Origin: Candidatus Caccousia avistercoris
Lineage (GTDB): Bacteria > Bacillota > Clostridia > Oscillospirales > Acutalibacteraceae
DNA length: 15,763 bases
Reading direction: 5' to 3'
NCBI GenBank assembly: GCA_018715025.1
Contig: DVMK01000099.1
Span: 1 to 15,763 of the forward strand
The notes under the pieces were generated by a model. That model was given only the letters and a program-made list of their open reading frames with translations. It had not been told where the DNA came from and did no database searches. The position numbers and the translations under genes were made by a program. This document shows, in pieces, positions 1 to 6,575 of this stretch (positions are counted from its first letter, which is position 1; every line of letters begins with the position of its first letter).

Positions 1-2
1 GG

Positions 3-1208
3 GGGTACTTTGTCTATTGTCCGTTTTTACTGGACCTGTTCAACCACAACGGCGGGGACTTCTTTAACGAGATTTTATACGGGCATCCCAATCTGCTGGC
101 GCTTGAATCCGTAATGCTGGAAAACATCACGAAAGTTGTGAAAGAACTGCGCCGGGGGCGGCTGCAGGAACGGAGGCTGGACACCGCCCTGCAGCGGGAG
201 CTGGCCCAGCTGAAGCACCCCACGGAAAAGGACGTGCTGGTGGCGTATTTCCTCAGCGAAAAAATCACCAGTGGTTGGCTGGATCCGGCGGCCCGCATCG
301 CGCCCGCCCTGCTCTTCCAGCCCCACTTTGAAAATATGCTGTACAGACTCCATACGGATGAAAGAGAGAAGGCGGCGGTGCTCACCTCTCCCCAGTACGA
401 CGAAATCCGGTCTTCCCCCATTTTCCGCCAGTTCAAGTACATTAAAACCTTCACCCCCCTCCGCCGTCCCACCACCAGCTACGGGGCCACTGTGCGGTTC
501 ATGCTGCGACAGGTGGAAAACTCGGAAAAGCCTCTCACTGTCAGCGACAATTTTTCAGATCGCCTGCTGAACCGCAGCTTCCTGGTGGACGAGCGGGACA
601 GGCTGTACCGGGACAGCGTCCTTGTCCGCTTTGAGGACGGAAAGTTGAACCCCAAGGCCACCTTCACCGCCCTGGCAGAGTTTCTGGACCTTCCCTACAC
701 CGAAAGCATGACCTACTGCTCGGGCCGCACCGGCCTGAACCCGGAATCCCTGAAGGGGAACGACCGGGGCTTCGACCCGGCGGCCATTTACCGCACCTAC
801 GACGATTTTGTGGACGATGCCGACCGGGCCTTGCTGGAATATTTTCTGCGGGATGTGTACGAGGCCTACGGCTACGACTTCCACTACTACAAGGGGGAGC
901 CGGTAGATTTGGACTGGGTGAAGGAAAAGCTGGACGGCATTCGCCATTTGGACGGCTTCATTGCCCAAAGCACCGCCGAAGCTGTGCGGCAAGGCTTTTT
1001 GAAAAAGGGCGTGCCGGAGGAGGAAGCGGCGGAGATTGGCCGGCGGGAGGGAGAAAAACAGGCGGAGCGCTGCCGGGAGAACCGGCTGCGCATTATGGAA
1101 GTTCTGCTGAAAAACCTGTATTTCATTAACCAGGACGGCCAGCCCCTGCGCATGATGAAGCCCTTGCCGCTGGACCCGGCCCTGCTGGAACAGCCCCTTT
1201 ACCGCTGA
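3..1208 (+). CDS. Sulfotransferase-like protein, 5' end missing
   Basis: The reading frame is open from the first bases of the window, so the N-terminus is missing; 401 residues remain. The visible start (GYFVYCPF...) and the segment GHPNLLALES at about residues 27-36 match the opening strand and P-loop helix of the sulfotransferase fold, which binds the 3'-phosphate nucleotide donor PAPS. The segment VLVRFEDGKLNP near residues 206-217, followed by an AEFLDLPY helix, matches the second donor-binding region of the family. The usual RSGTT loop is not recognisable: the equivalent place reads NHNGGDFF (residues 14-21), so the donor or activity may differ. The C-terminal 90 residues are charged and helical and are not part of the core fold. 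The gene lies 15 bp upstream of an APS-kinase-like gene, which fits a role with a 3'-phosphorylated donor. The acceptor is unknown; a capsule, glycan or lipid is a guess. Family-level assignment is likely, activity is not proven. Confidence 0.72.
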   Translation, partial: GYFVYCPFLLDLFNHNGGDFFNEILYGHPNLLALESVMLENITKVVKELRRGRLQERRLDTALQRELAQLKHPTEKDVLVAYFLSEKITSGWLDPAARIAPALLFQPHFENMLYRLHTDEREKAAVLTSPQYDEIRSSPIFRQFKYIKTFTPLRRPTTSYGATVRFMLRQVENSEKPLTVSDNFSDRLLNRSFLVDERDRLYRDSVLVRFEDGKLNPKATFTALAEFLDLPYTESMTYCSGRTGLNPESLKGNDRGFDPAAIYRTYDDFVDDADRALLEYFLRDVYEAYGYDFHYYKGEPVDLDWVKEKLDGIRHLDGFIAQSTAEAVRQGFLKKGVPEEEAAEIGRREGEKQAERCRENRLRIMEVLLKNLYFINQDGQPLRMMKPLPLDPALLEQPLYR

Positions 1209-1223
1209 ACGAAGGAGAATAGC

Positions 1224-2369
1224 ATGATGGAGCAAAAAGGAACCGTGTACTTTTTCACCGGCCTTTCCGGGGCCGGGAAAACCACCCTGGGCGGGCTGTT
1301 TTACCAGCGGCTGAAAAAGACAAAGCCCAATGTGGTGTATTTGGACGGGGATGAGATTCGCCCTGTGTTCGGCGAGGACGCGGGCTACACCCAAGAGGCG
1401 CGCCTGCAGTGGGCGGGGCGCATTTTCCGGGTGTGCCGCTTCCTGGCAGGCCAGGGGATTGACGTGGTGTGCTGCAGCATTGCCATGTTTCATTCTGTGC
1501 GGGAATGGAACCGGGAGCATATTGAGAATTACAAAGAGATTTATATCAAGGTAAAAAAAGAAACCCTGCTTGCCCGCAACCAGAAAGGCCTGTACACAGC
1601 GGGGAAAAACGTGGTGGGGGTGGACCTGCCCTTTGACGAGCCGCAGCACCCAGACCTTGTGGTGGAAAACGACGGGGAAAAAACGCCCCTGCAGCTGGTG
1701 GAGTCCCTGGAAAAGGCCCTGTACCCCAGCATTGTGCAAAATCCCATTGACAACCGGGCCTATTGGGATCAATACTATAAAAATAAGATCTGCCCCACCG
1801 AGCCTTCGCCCTTTGCCCGCTATGCGGCCACCCTCATGGAAAAGGGGAAATCCCTGCTGGAGCTGGGGTGCGGAAACGGGCGCGACGCGCTGTTCTTTGC
1901 GGGCCTTGGCCTGCAGGTGACGGCCATCGACCTTTCCCGTTCCGCCATTGACGAGCTGAACCGGCGGGGGGCGGAGAACGCCCGCTTCCTGTGCGGGGAT
2001 TTTGTGAATCTTCAGGAGTTTGGCTCGGAAGAATTTGATTATGCTTACAGCCGTTTCACCATTCACGCCATCAGCCAAAACCAGGAACGAGTGCTTTTGC
2101 GGAATGTTCATACGGTGCTGAAGCCGGGCGGAAAATTCCTGATTGAGGTACGGGGGATCCACGACCCCCTGTACGGAAAGGGAGAAGCCCTGGAGCGGAA
2201 TGCCTTTTTCTACGACAACCATTACCGCCGTTTCCTGGTGATGGAGGAACTGACCGAGGAGCTTCTCTTTTTCGGGTTCCGGGTTACGTATACAGAGGAA
2301 AAAACCGGCTTTGCCCCCTATGGAAACGACGATCCGCCCGTCATACGCGTGGCGGCTGAAAAAATTTAG
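1224..2369 (+). CDS. APS-kinase-like / SAM-dependent methyltransferase fusion
   Basis: This 381-residue protein has two domains. Residues 1-170 resemble adenylylsulfate kinase (CysC): Walker A GLSGAGKTT at 13-21, LDGDEIR at 40-46, and KGLY...VGVDLPFDEPQHPDL at 121-145, the usual substrate-lid region. APS kinases add a 3'-phosphate to adenylylsulfate to make PAPS. Relatives in capsule loci, such as Campylobacter Cj1415, instead phosphorylate CDP-phosphoramidate. Residues 175-381 are a class I methyltransferase with motif I ELGCGNGR at 213-220, an acidic residue after strand 2 (AIDLSRS, about 234-240), and a LKPGG turn near 299-303. The start is set by AAGGAG at 1212-1217, 6 nt before the ATG. 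It sits between the sulfotransferase-like gene and a PHP phosphoesterase gene, so an operon is likely. No ATP sulfurylase gene is visible in the window. Domain calls are firm; the true kinase substrate is open. Confidence 0.85.
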   Translation: MMEQKGTVYFFTGLSGAGKTTLGGLFYQRLKKTKPNVVYLDGDEIRPVFGEDAGYTQEARLQWAGRIFRVCRFLAGQGIDVVCCSIAMFHSVREWNREHIENYKEIYIKVKKETLLARNQKGLYTAGKNVVGVDLPFDEPQHPDLVVENDGEKTPLQLVESLEKALYPSIVQNPIDNRAYWDQYYKNKICPTEPSPFARYAATLMEKGKSLLELGCGNGRDALFFAGLGLQVTAIDLSRSAIDELNRRGAENARFLCGDFVNLQEFGSEEFDYAYSRFTIHAISQNQERVLLRNVHTVLKPGGKFLIEVRGIHDPLYGKGEALERNAFFYDNHYRRFLVMEELTEELLFFGFRVTYTEEKTGFAPYGNDDPPVIRVAAEKI

Positions 2370-2392
2370 CAGCAGCTAGGAGGCGTCTCCCC

Positions 2393-3214
2393 ATGAAACA
2401 ACCATGCGACCTTCACACCCACACCACCGCGTCAGACGGCCAGTACCGGCCCGCCCAGGCGGCGGCCATGGCAAAGCGGGCGGGCATTGCGGTGCTTGCC
2501 GTCACCGACCACGACACCATCGGCGGGGTGGAGGAAGCCGCCCAGGCCGGGCGGGAGCAGGGGCTCACCGTCCTGCGGGGCGTAGAGCTTGGGGCGAAGG
2601 AAAACCGGCACCTGCACATTTTGGGCCTGAACCTGCGGGCCGGGTGCCCACCTATGGAAGCCCTGTGCGGCAAGCTGCGCCAAAGCCGGGAAGAGCGGAA
2701 GTACCGCATCCTTGCCTTTTTGAAGGAAAAGGGGGTGGAAATCCCCCTGGAAGAGGTGGAAGAGCTGGCCGCGGGCGGCGTGGTGGCCCGGCCCCACTTC
2801 GCCCGGGTCATGCTGCGCCATGGGTACGTTTCCACCACAGAAGAGGCCTTCGCCCGCTACCTGGACACAGACGAATACCAGCGGATTGAGCGCTGGAAGG
2901 CCGGGGCGGAGGAGTGCATCGATGTGATCCACCAATCCGGCGGGAAGGCGGTGCTGGCGCACCCCTACCAGCTGGGCCTTCCTCCCCAAGAGCTGGAGCG
3001 CGCCGTGGCCCGGCTGAAGGACGCCGGGCTGGACGGGATAGAGTGCTATTACCCCCGGCACACCCCTGAAATGACCGAGCAGTACCTGGGGCTGGCCGCC
3101 CGGTACGGCCTGCACGTCACCGGCGGCAGCGACTTCCACGGCGAAGCCGTTCACCCCGACATGCCTCTTGCCCCCACCCTGCTGGAAATTGACTGGCTTC
3201 TCGCCTCTCACTAG
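2393..3214 (+). CDS. PHP-domain phosphoesterase (YciV/TrpH-like)
   Basis: The 273-residue protein is a PHP-family metallo-phosphoesterase of usual length. Metal-binding motifs appear in the expected order: DLHTHTTASDG at 6-16, TDHDT at 38-42, GVELG with E65, H75, RPH at 133-135, AHPY at 189-192, and GGSDFHG at 244-250. Characterised members of this subgroup (Chromobacterium CV1693, E. coli YciV/RNase AM) hydrolyse 3',5'-bisphosphonucleotides such as PAP and also trim 5' ends of short RNAs. AGGAGG at 2378-2383 is 9 nt before the ATG. The gene begins 23 bp after the kinase-methyltransferase gene. Since PAP is the by-product of PAPS-dependent sulfotransfer, this neighbour could recycle it, but that link is inferred from position only; the enzyme could equally act in RNA processing. 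Confidence 0.85.
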   Translation: MKQPCDLHTHTTASDGQYRPAQAAAMAKRAGIAVLAVTDHDTIGGVEEAAQAGREQGLTVLRGVELGAKENRHLHILGLNLRAGCPPMEALCGKLRQSREERKYRILAFLKEKGVEIPLEEVEELAAGGVVARPHFARVMLRHGYVSTTEEAFARYLDTDEYQRIERWKAGAEECIDVIHQSGGKAVLAHPYQLGLPPQELERAVARLKDAGLDGIECYYPRHTPEMTEQYLGLAARYGLHVTGGSDFHGEAVHPDMPLAPTLLEIDWLLASH

Positions 3215-3239
3215 CCCGTAGGTAAAGCCAGGAATCCTT

Positions 3240-3261
3240 CCTCGCTGCGGCCGCAGCGAGG
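3240..3261. terminator. Perfect 22-nt palindrome between convergent genes
   Basis: Arms CCTCGCTGC and GCAGCGAGG enclose GGCC, so a 9-bp stem can form on either strand. It sits in the 110-bp gap between the ends of the PHP gene (plus) and ytaF (minus), where a shared bidirectional terminator is expected. There is no T-run on either side, so it is not a classic intrinsic terminator. Function is uncertain. Confidence 0.4.
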
Positions 3262-3324
3262 GCCGGCAGGCTGCGTTCCCCCCGCTTTTCCAAGGCCGCG
3301 GGAGGCGGTCAGCGCGCGATCTGC

Positions 3325-3960
3325 TCACCGCAGGTGGACGAAGGCAAGAAGAAGAAGGAGAGCGCCGCCCAGCCAGGAAAGATCCCGCTGGGAACGTTCC
3401 GCCACGCGGCGGCCCAGACGGCAGCCGAGGGCCATAGCCAGGGCGGTGGCGGCGAAAGCCAGAGGGAGGGCGAGCCAGGTGCTTCCCTGGCCCAGGCCAG
3501 AGCCAAACCCGGCGGCGAGACCGTCCAGAGAGAGGGCGGCCGCCAGGGACGCGGCTTCCCGGGGGGAAAGCACCCGGGAGCAGTCCTGGTCGGCTTCCTC
3601 CGGGTCGGCGTATACCTGCAGGATAAAATTCAGCTTCCCCGCCGAAAACCGGAATTCCCGGCGGCGGGCCCGGATGCACCGCTTGACCGAGCTGTCGAAC
3701 AGCTTGCACAGGCCCAGGCAAAGCAGCAGGGCAAAGCTGAGAAACCTTGTGGCCGGTTCCGGCAGAAGAGGCCCGGCCAGCCTGCCCAAAAGAACCGACA
3801 GGGCCAGGGTAGCGCCGCAGATGGCGCTCACCGCCAGCAGGGAAGCGGCGGGGATGCGAATCCTTCCCGTGCCGTAGGCAAAGCTGGCGGCAAAGGCGTC
3901 CACCGACGAGGCCAGGGCAAGCAGCAGGGCCGCGAACAGGGCCCAGTGGGCTTCATACAT
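3325..3960 (-). CDS. ytaF: Sporulation membrane protein YtaF (MntP/DUF204 family)
   Basis: This 211-residue hydrophobic protein has two repeated halves of the MntP (DUF204) type, each with a helix carrying a conserved aspartate: SSVDAFAASFAYG near residues 18-30 and SLDGLAAGFGSGL near 143-155. The linker LNFILQVYADPEEADQDCSRVLSPREA is typical of the sporulation-specific YtaF branch rather than of the manganese exporter MntP. About six transmembrane segments are visible. YtaF is made during sporulation in Bacillus; its transport substrate is not established. The start ATG at 3960 is preceded by GGAAGGGGG, which is the 3' arm of a 17-bp hairpin, so translation may be structure-dependent. It lies 67 bp downstream of the first ArsC-like gene on the same strand. 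No dedicated promoter was recognised. Confidence 0.85.
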   Translation of the reverse strand: MYEAHWALFAALLLALASSVDAFAASFAYGTGRIRIPAASLLAVSAICGATLALSVLLGRLAGPLLPEPATRFLSFALLLCLGLCKLFDSSVKRCIRARRREFRFSAGKLNFILQVYADPEEADQDCSRVLSPREAASLAAALSLDGLAAGFGSGLGQGSTWLALPLAFAATALAMALGCRLGRRVAERSQRDLSWLGGALLLLLAFVHLR

Positions 3961-3963
3961 GAA

Positions 3964-4007
3964 AATTCCCCCTTCCAGCCGTATCCTATTCGGCGGAAGG
4001 GGGAATT
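3964..4007 (-). promoter_or_regulatory. Long hairpin covering the ytaF ribosome binding site
   Basis: Arms 3964-3981 and 3991-4007 pair over 17 bp with a single bulged A at 3977 and a 9-nt loop. In the ytaF mRNA the 3' arm contains GGAAGGGGG, the only Shine-Dalgarno-like sequence before the ATG at 3960. The hairpin is therefore either an SD-sequestering element or a weak terminator for the upstream ArsC-like gene; only TTTT follows the stem on the minus strand. Confidence 0.55.
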
Positions 4008-4027
4008 GTGCATTCTGGGAATGATAT

Positions 4028-4381
4028 TCAGGGCTTCAGGCGCTCCCATTCCTCCGGGCGGAAGCCCACCAATACAAAATCTTCACCGATCACCAGGGGC
4101 CGCTTCACCAGCATGCCGTCGGTGGCCAGCAGGGCCAGCTGTTCTTCCTCGCTCATGGCGGGAAGCTTGTCCTTCAGCCCCATGGATTTGTACAGCATGC
4201 CGCTGGTGTTGAAAAACTTTTTCAGCGGCAGCCCGCTTTTGGCGTGCCAGGCGCGAAGCTCCTCCAGAGTGGGGTTCTGCTCCGCAATCAGGCGGCCCTG
4301 ATAGGCCACGCCGTTCGCCTTCAGCCATTGCTCCGCCTTGCGGCAGGTGCCGCATTTGGGGTAATAAAGAAACTGTACCAT
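4028..4381 (-). CDS. ArsC/Spx-family thioredoxin-fold protein with CxxC
   Basis: The 117-residue protein belongs to the ArsC/Spx/YffB superfamily. It has a redox CGTC pair at residues 10-13 right after the first strand (FLYYPKC), the segment KKFFNTSGMLYKSMGLKDKL at 54-73, and KRPLVI with R94 near the third strand. Members are glutaredoxin-like arsenate reductases or, for Spx, RNA polymerase-binding stress regulators. The Spx-type RNA polymerase contacts cannot be judged here, so I do not assign either role. Two in-frame ATGs exist, at 4387 and 4381. AGGAGG (4391-4396) is only 3 nt from the first but 9 nt from the second, so I chose 4381; the other would add two residues. It follows a second ArsC-family gene on the same strand and likely shares its promoter. 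Confidence 0.85.
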   Translation of the reverse strand: MVQFLYYPKCGTCRKAEQWLKANGVAYQGRLIAEQNPTLEELRAWHAKSGLPLKKFFNTSGMLYKSMGLKDKLPAMSEEEQLALLATDGMLVKRPLVIGEDFVLVGFRPEEWERLKP

Positions 4382-4461
4382 TGCCATTGTCCTCCTGTAT
4401 TTACGGTTTTCTTTGTCTCAGCTGTTCCGATTTTTTCTAGGTGAAGAAGTTTACCTGCCAG

Positions 4462-4809
4462 CTACCGGTGAGGCCAGGTCTCCCAGATTTCCGGGCAGTA
4501 GCCCACAGTGGCTTTTGGGCCGCAGCGCACAATGGGGGTGCGGAACAGGGCGGGATTTTCCAGAAGCTTCTGCTCCTTTTCCTCCTCAGAGGCCAGATAC
4601 CGCAGAAGAAGGGCCTGATCCCCCTTGGCCTTCGGGTCGATGAGCGGTTCCAGCCCGCCTACCGCCGCCTTGACAGAGGCCAGCTCCCGCTTGCCCATGC
4701 CGTAGCGGGGCAGATCAATGGACTGGAAGGGGATCCCCCGTTCCTTGAAATACCGTTCCGCTTTCTTCGTATCAAAGCATTTGCTCTTTCCGAATATCTG
4801 AATTCCCAT
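4462..4809 (-). CDS. ArsC-family thioredoxin-fold protein with a single active-site cysteine
   Basis: This 115-residue protein is a second ArsC/YffB superfamily member. The N-terminus GIQIFGKSKCFDTKKAERYF places the nucleophilic cysteine at residue 11 with no CxxC partner. FRTPIVR at 89-95 carries the expected family arginine, followed by ATVGYCPEIWE. The SD-like sequence AGAAGGAGAA lies upstream of the ATG. It shares little sequence with the neighbouring CxxC paralogue, so the two are divergent relatives and not a recent duplication. The substrate is unknown; small acidic or stress-linked roles are common in the family. A strong promoter at 4885-4912 on this strand should drive it. Confidence 0.82.
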   Translation of the reverse strand: MGIQIFGKSKCFDTKKAERYFKERGIPFQSIDLPRYGMGKRELASVKAAVGGLEPLIDPKAKGDQALLLRYLASEEEKEQKLLENPALFRTPIVRCGPKATVGYCPEIWETWPHR

Positions 4810-4884
4810 GTTTCGTTCTCCTTCTCTCTGGAGGATGCGCGCCGCCGTAACGCCTGGGGCCTGCGCGGATTCTGCTTCTTCTCT

Positions 4885-4912
4885 ATTGTATCAGATTTTC
4901 TTTCTTTTGCAA
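4885..4912 (-). promoter_or_regulatory. Sigma-A promoter for the two ArsC-family genes
   Basis: On the minus strand TTGCAA (4907-4912) is followed after 16 nt by TACAAT (4885-4890), with TGA just before the -10 giving an extended -10. The elements overlap the last codons and stop of ylbJ. A transcript would begin near 4878, about 70 nt before the start of the first ArsC-family gene. Confidence 0.7.
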
Positions 4913-5991
4913 GTAAAGCCCTGAGAGGGGCGGCGGGCAGAGAGAAGAAACACGGCGCAGCTCAGCAGCAGGGCCGCCGCCGCCCAGGGGGTGGAAGCCA
5001 GCGCCGGGGCAAGGGGTTCGGCGGTGTTGGCAAAGACCTCCTGCGCCGGGGGCGGGAAGGCCAGGCACAGAAGAAAGGCGGCGAGGGCCGCCAGCACCCC
5101 GTGCAGCAGGCGGAACAGGGCGAAGCGCAGGAAGGAAAGGCGCAGCCTGCCCAGAGATGAAAATATTTGAAGCTGAACGCAAAGCCCGCCCCAGCCCAGG
5201 GCAGCCGCCGCCATCCACAGGGGCGCCCCGACGGCTGCCAGGTCCCGGCAGCCGCCCGTTACCTCCAGCAGGGCAGAGAGAAGGGTCAGCGCCCAGCCCT
5301 GGGGCAGGAACAGCCCGGCGAACGATAGCAGAACCGCAAACAGCACCACAAAGCAGCACATGATCACCATGGAACGGCACGCGTCCGAGACAGAGAGAAC
5401 CAGCGCTTCCCCGGCAGAGGGGGCGGGCTTCCGCGCGGGCCGCCGGGCAGGGGGAGACGGCTTTCCGCCCCAGCGGCACAGCACCCCCAGCAGCAGGCCG
5501 GAGGAAAGCTGGGCAGCCAGCAGGATCCCCCCGGCCTGGGGGCTGTGCAGAAAGCCCGCCCCCACAGCGCTGAGAACAAAGGCCGGGCCCGCGTTTACAC
5601 AGAAGCACAGCATGCGGCGGGCTTCCTCCTCGCTGATTTCTCCGGCGGCCAGCAGCGCCATGGTCCCCCTGGCCCCCACCGGGTACCCGCCCACCATTCC
5701 CATGAGGATCACCGGGGCGCAGGCGCCGGGCAGCCGGAAGAGGAACCGGGCGGGGCGCTCCAGAACGCGGCCCAGCAGGGCGGCAGCCCCCGACCGCACT
5801 AGGAACACCCCCAGCACCATAAAGGGAAACAGGGAGGGAACCAGTACGGAAAGGCATACCTCAATCCCCCCGGCGGCCCCGGCGGCCGCTTCCTCCGGCC
5901 AAAGGGAAAGGGCCAGACCCGCCCCCAGAGAAACCGCCAGCAGAACCGCCTGCCGCCAAAATCCGGCCTGTACGTTTCGTTTCCGCTCCAT
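4891..5991 (-). CDS. ylbJ: Sporulation integral membrane protein YlbJ
   Basis: From the chosen start the protein has 366 residues and is almost entirely hydrophobic, with 8-10 predicted membrane segments. Family signatures are PSLFPFMVLGVFL, the GGYPVGA loop, and a CVNAGPAFVLSAVG segment, typical of YlbJ, a nucleoside-recognition/Gate-fold protein. YlbJ is made in the mother cell under sigma-E in Bacillus and is needed for spore cortex integrity; the transported molecule is unknown. A longer in-frame ATG at 6048 exists, but it has no ribosome binding site, would add a charged non-membrane stretch, and lies within the divergent promoter region. ATG at 5991 has GGAG 4 nt upstream. It is divergent from yqfC, another sporulation gene, across about 110 bp. 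Confidence 0.87.
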   Translation of the reverse strand: MERKRNVQAGFWRQAVLLAVSLGAGLALSLWPEEAAAGAAGGIEVCLSVLVPSLFPFMVLGVFLVRSGAAALLGRVLERPARFLFRLPGACAPVILMGMVGGYPVGARGTMALLAAGEISEEEARRMLCFCVNAGPAFVLSAVGAGFLHSPQAGGILLAAQLSSGLLLGVLCRWGGKPSPPARRPARKPAPSAGEALVLSVSDACRSMVIMCCFVVLFAVLLSFAGLFLPQGWALTLLSALLEVTGGCRDLAAVGAPLWMAAAALGWGGLCVQLQIFSSLGRLRLSFLRFALFRLLHGVLAALAAFLLCLAFPPPAQEVFANTAEPLAPALASTPWAAAALLLSCAVFLLSARRPSQGFTCKRKKI

Positions 5992-6025
5992 TTTACTCCG
6001 CCCCTTCCAAAGCCTTTTCCCTTTC

Positions 6026-6053
6026 ACTATATGCCAGTCCGCCCGCATACATA
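6026..6053. promoter_or_regulatory. Overlapping divergent sigma-E-like promoters (ylbJ / yqfC)
   Basis: On the plus strand CATACATA at 6046-6053 matches the sigma-E -10 consensus (CATACA-T), with ATAT at 6029-6032 as a weak -35 and a spacer about 1 nt short. On the minus strand the complement of 6026-6033 reads CATATAGT, a good -10, and TTATGTATG of the complement of the plus -10 would be its -35. Each element therefore serves both directions. Starts would fall near 6060 (plus) and 6018 (minus). Both genes are sigma-E-dependent in Bacillus. Confidence 0.45.
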
Positions 6054-6105
6054 ACTGGCGCGGGGCATAAGGATGAAAGGGGAAATTTCAAGGGAAGGGA
6101 GCGTG

Positions 6106-6378
6106 ATGCAGTTGGAAGAGAAAAAACAGGGAAAGCCCCGGGGCGGCCTCTCTTTTTTAGAGCATGCCGTGGGCGGCCCGCACATCGAGCTTTTGGGCAA
6201 CCGGGAAGCCGTGGTGGAGGGCTGCCAGGGGATTTTGGAATATGACGACGACGTGGTGCGGGTGCGGGCCGGCCGGCTGGTGGTGCGCTTTACCGGCCGC
6301 GGCCTGCGGATCCGCTGCATGACGGCGGATTCCCTGGTGGTGGAGGGCTTCCTTCTGGGAATGGAATTTATGGTGTAA
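6106..6378 (+). CDS. yqfC: Sporulation protein YqfC
   Basis: The 90-residue protein matches YqfC/YabP-type sporulation proteins: PHIELLGNREAVVEGCQGILEYDDDVVRVRAG, then RCMTADSLVVEGFLLGMEFM at the C-terminus. In Bacillus it is made in the mother cell under sigma-E and is paired with YqfD. I place the start at the ATG at 6106, or the overlapping GTG at 6103, because AAGGGAAGGGAG lies just upstream and the length then fits the family. An in-frame ATG at 6073 has no spaced ribosome binding site and would add 11 residues. A sigma-E-like -10 box (CATACATA) lies about 50 bp upstream. Confidence 0.85.
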   Translation: MQLEEKKQGKPRGGLSFLEHAVGGPHIELLGNREAVVEGCQGILEYDDDVVRVRAGRLVVRFTGRGLRIRCMTADSLVVEGFLLGMEFMV

Positions 6379-6406
6379 CAACCGCAGAAGGGCTGCATCG
6401 CGGACC

Positions 6407-6542
6407 GAACCGTGGCAAAAACAGGCGGGCAGTATGGCGCGGTTTGCCGCGCCACGCGCTGAAGCATTCTTTTGCGGGGTAGCGTCCCCGCAAAAGAACC
6501 CTTCGCGCAGCACTGCTTTTCCCAGGGCGAAACACACAGCGT
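6407..6542. repeat. Palindrome-rich intergenic repeat, copy 1
   Basis: About 136 bp that recur 169 bp downstream with only about six mismatches. It contains two perfect hairpins: arms TGGCGCGG/CCGCGCCA at 6435-6454 with loop TTTG, and arms CTTTTGCGGGG/CCCCGCAAAAG at 6469-6496 with loop TAGCGT. The features resemble REP- or MITE-like non-autonomous repeats. No transposase or target-site duplication is visible. Confidence 0.8.
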
Positions 6543-6575
6543 GCAGGCCTCGCGGAGCAGCCAAGGAGCCGTACA

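Noticed and set aside
555..2222. Long minus-strand open frame opposite the sulfotransferase-like and kinase genes
   Set aside because: It is antisense to two genes with clear domain motifs and shows no family motif of its own. Such frames are common in GC-rich DNA.
5992..6048. Longer YlbJ start at 6048
   Set aside because: There is no ribosome binding site, the added stretch is charged, and it falls in the divergent promoter region.
6469..6496. Hairpin in the repeat as a terminator
   Set aside because: The T-run is in the 5' arm and is paired with As in the 3' arm. No free T-run follows the stem on either strand.
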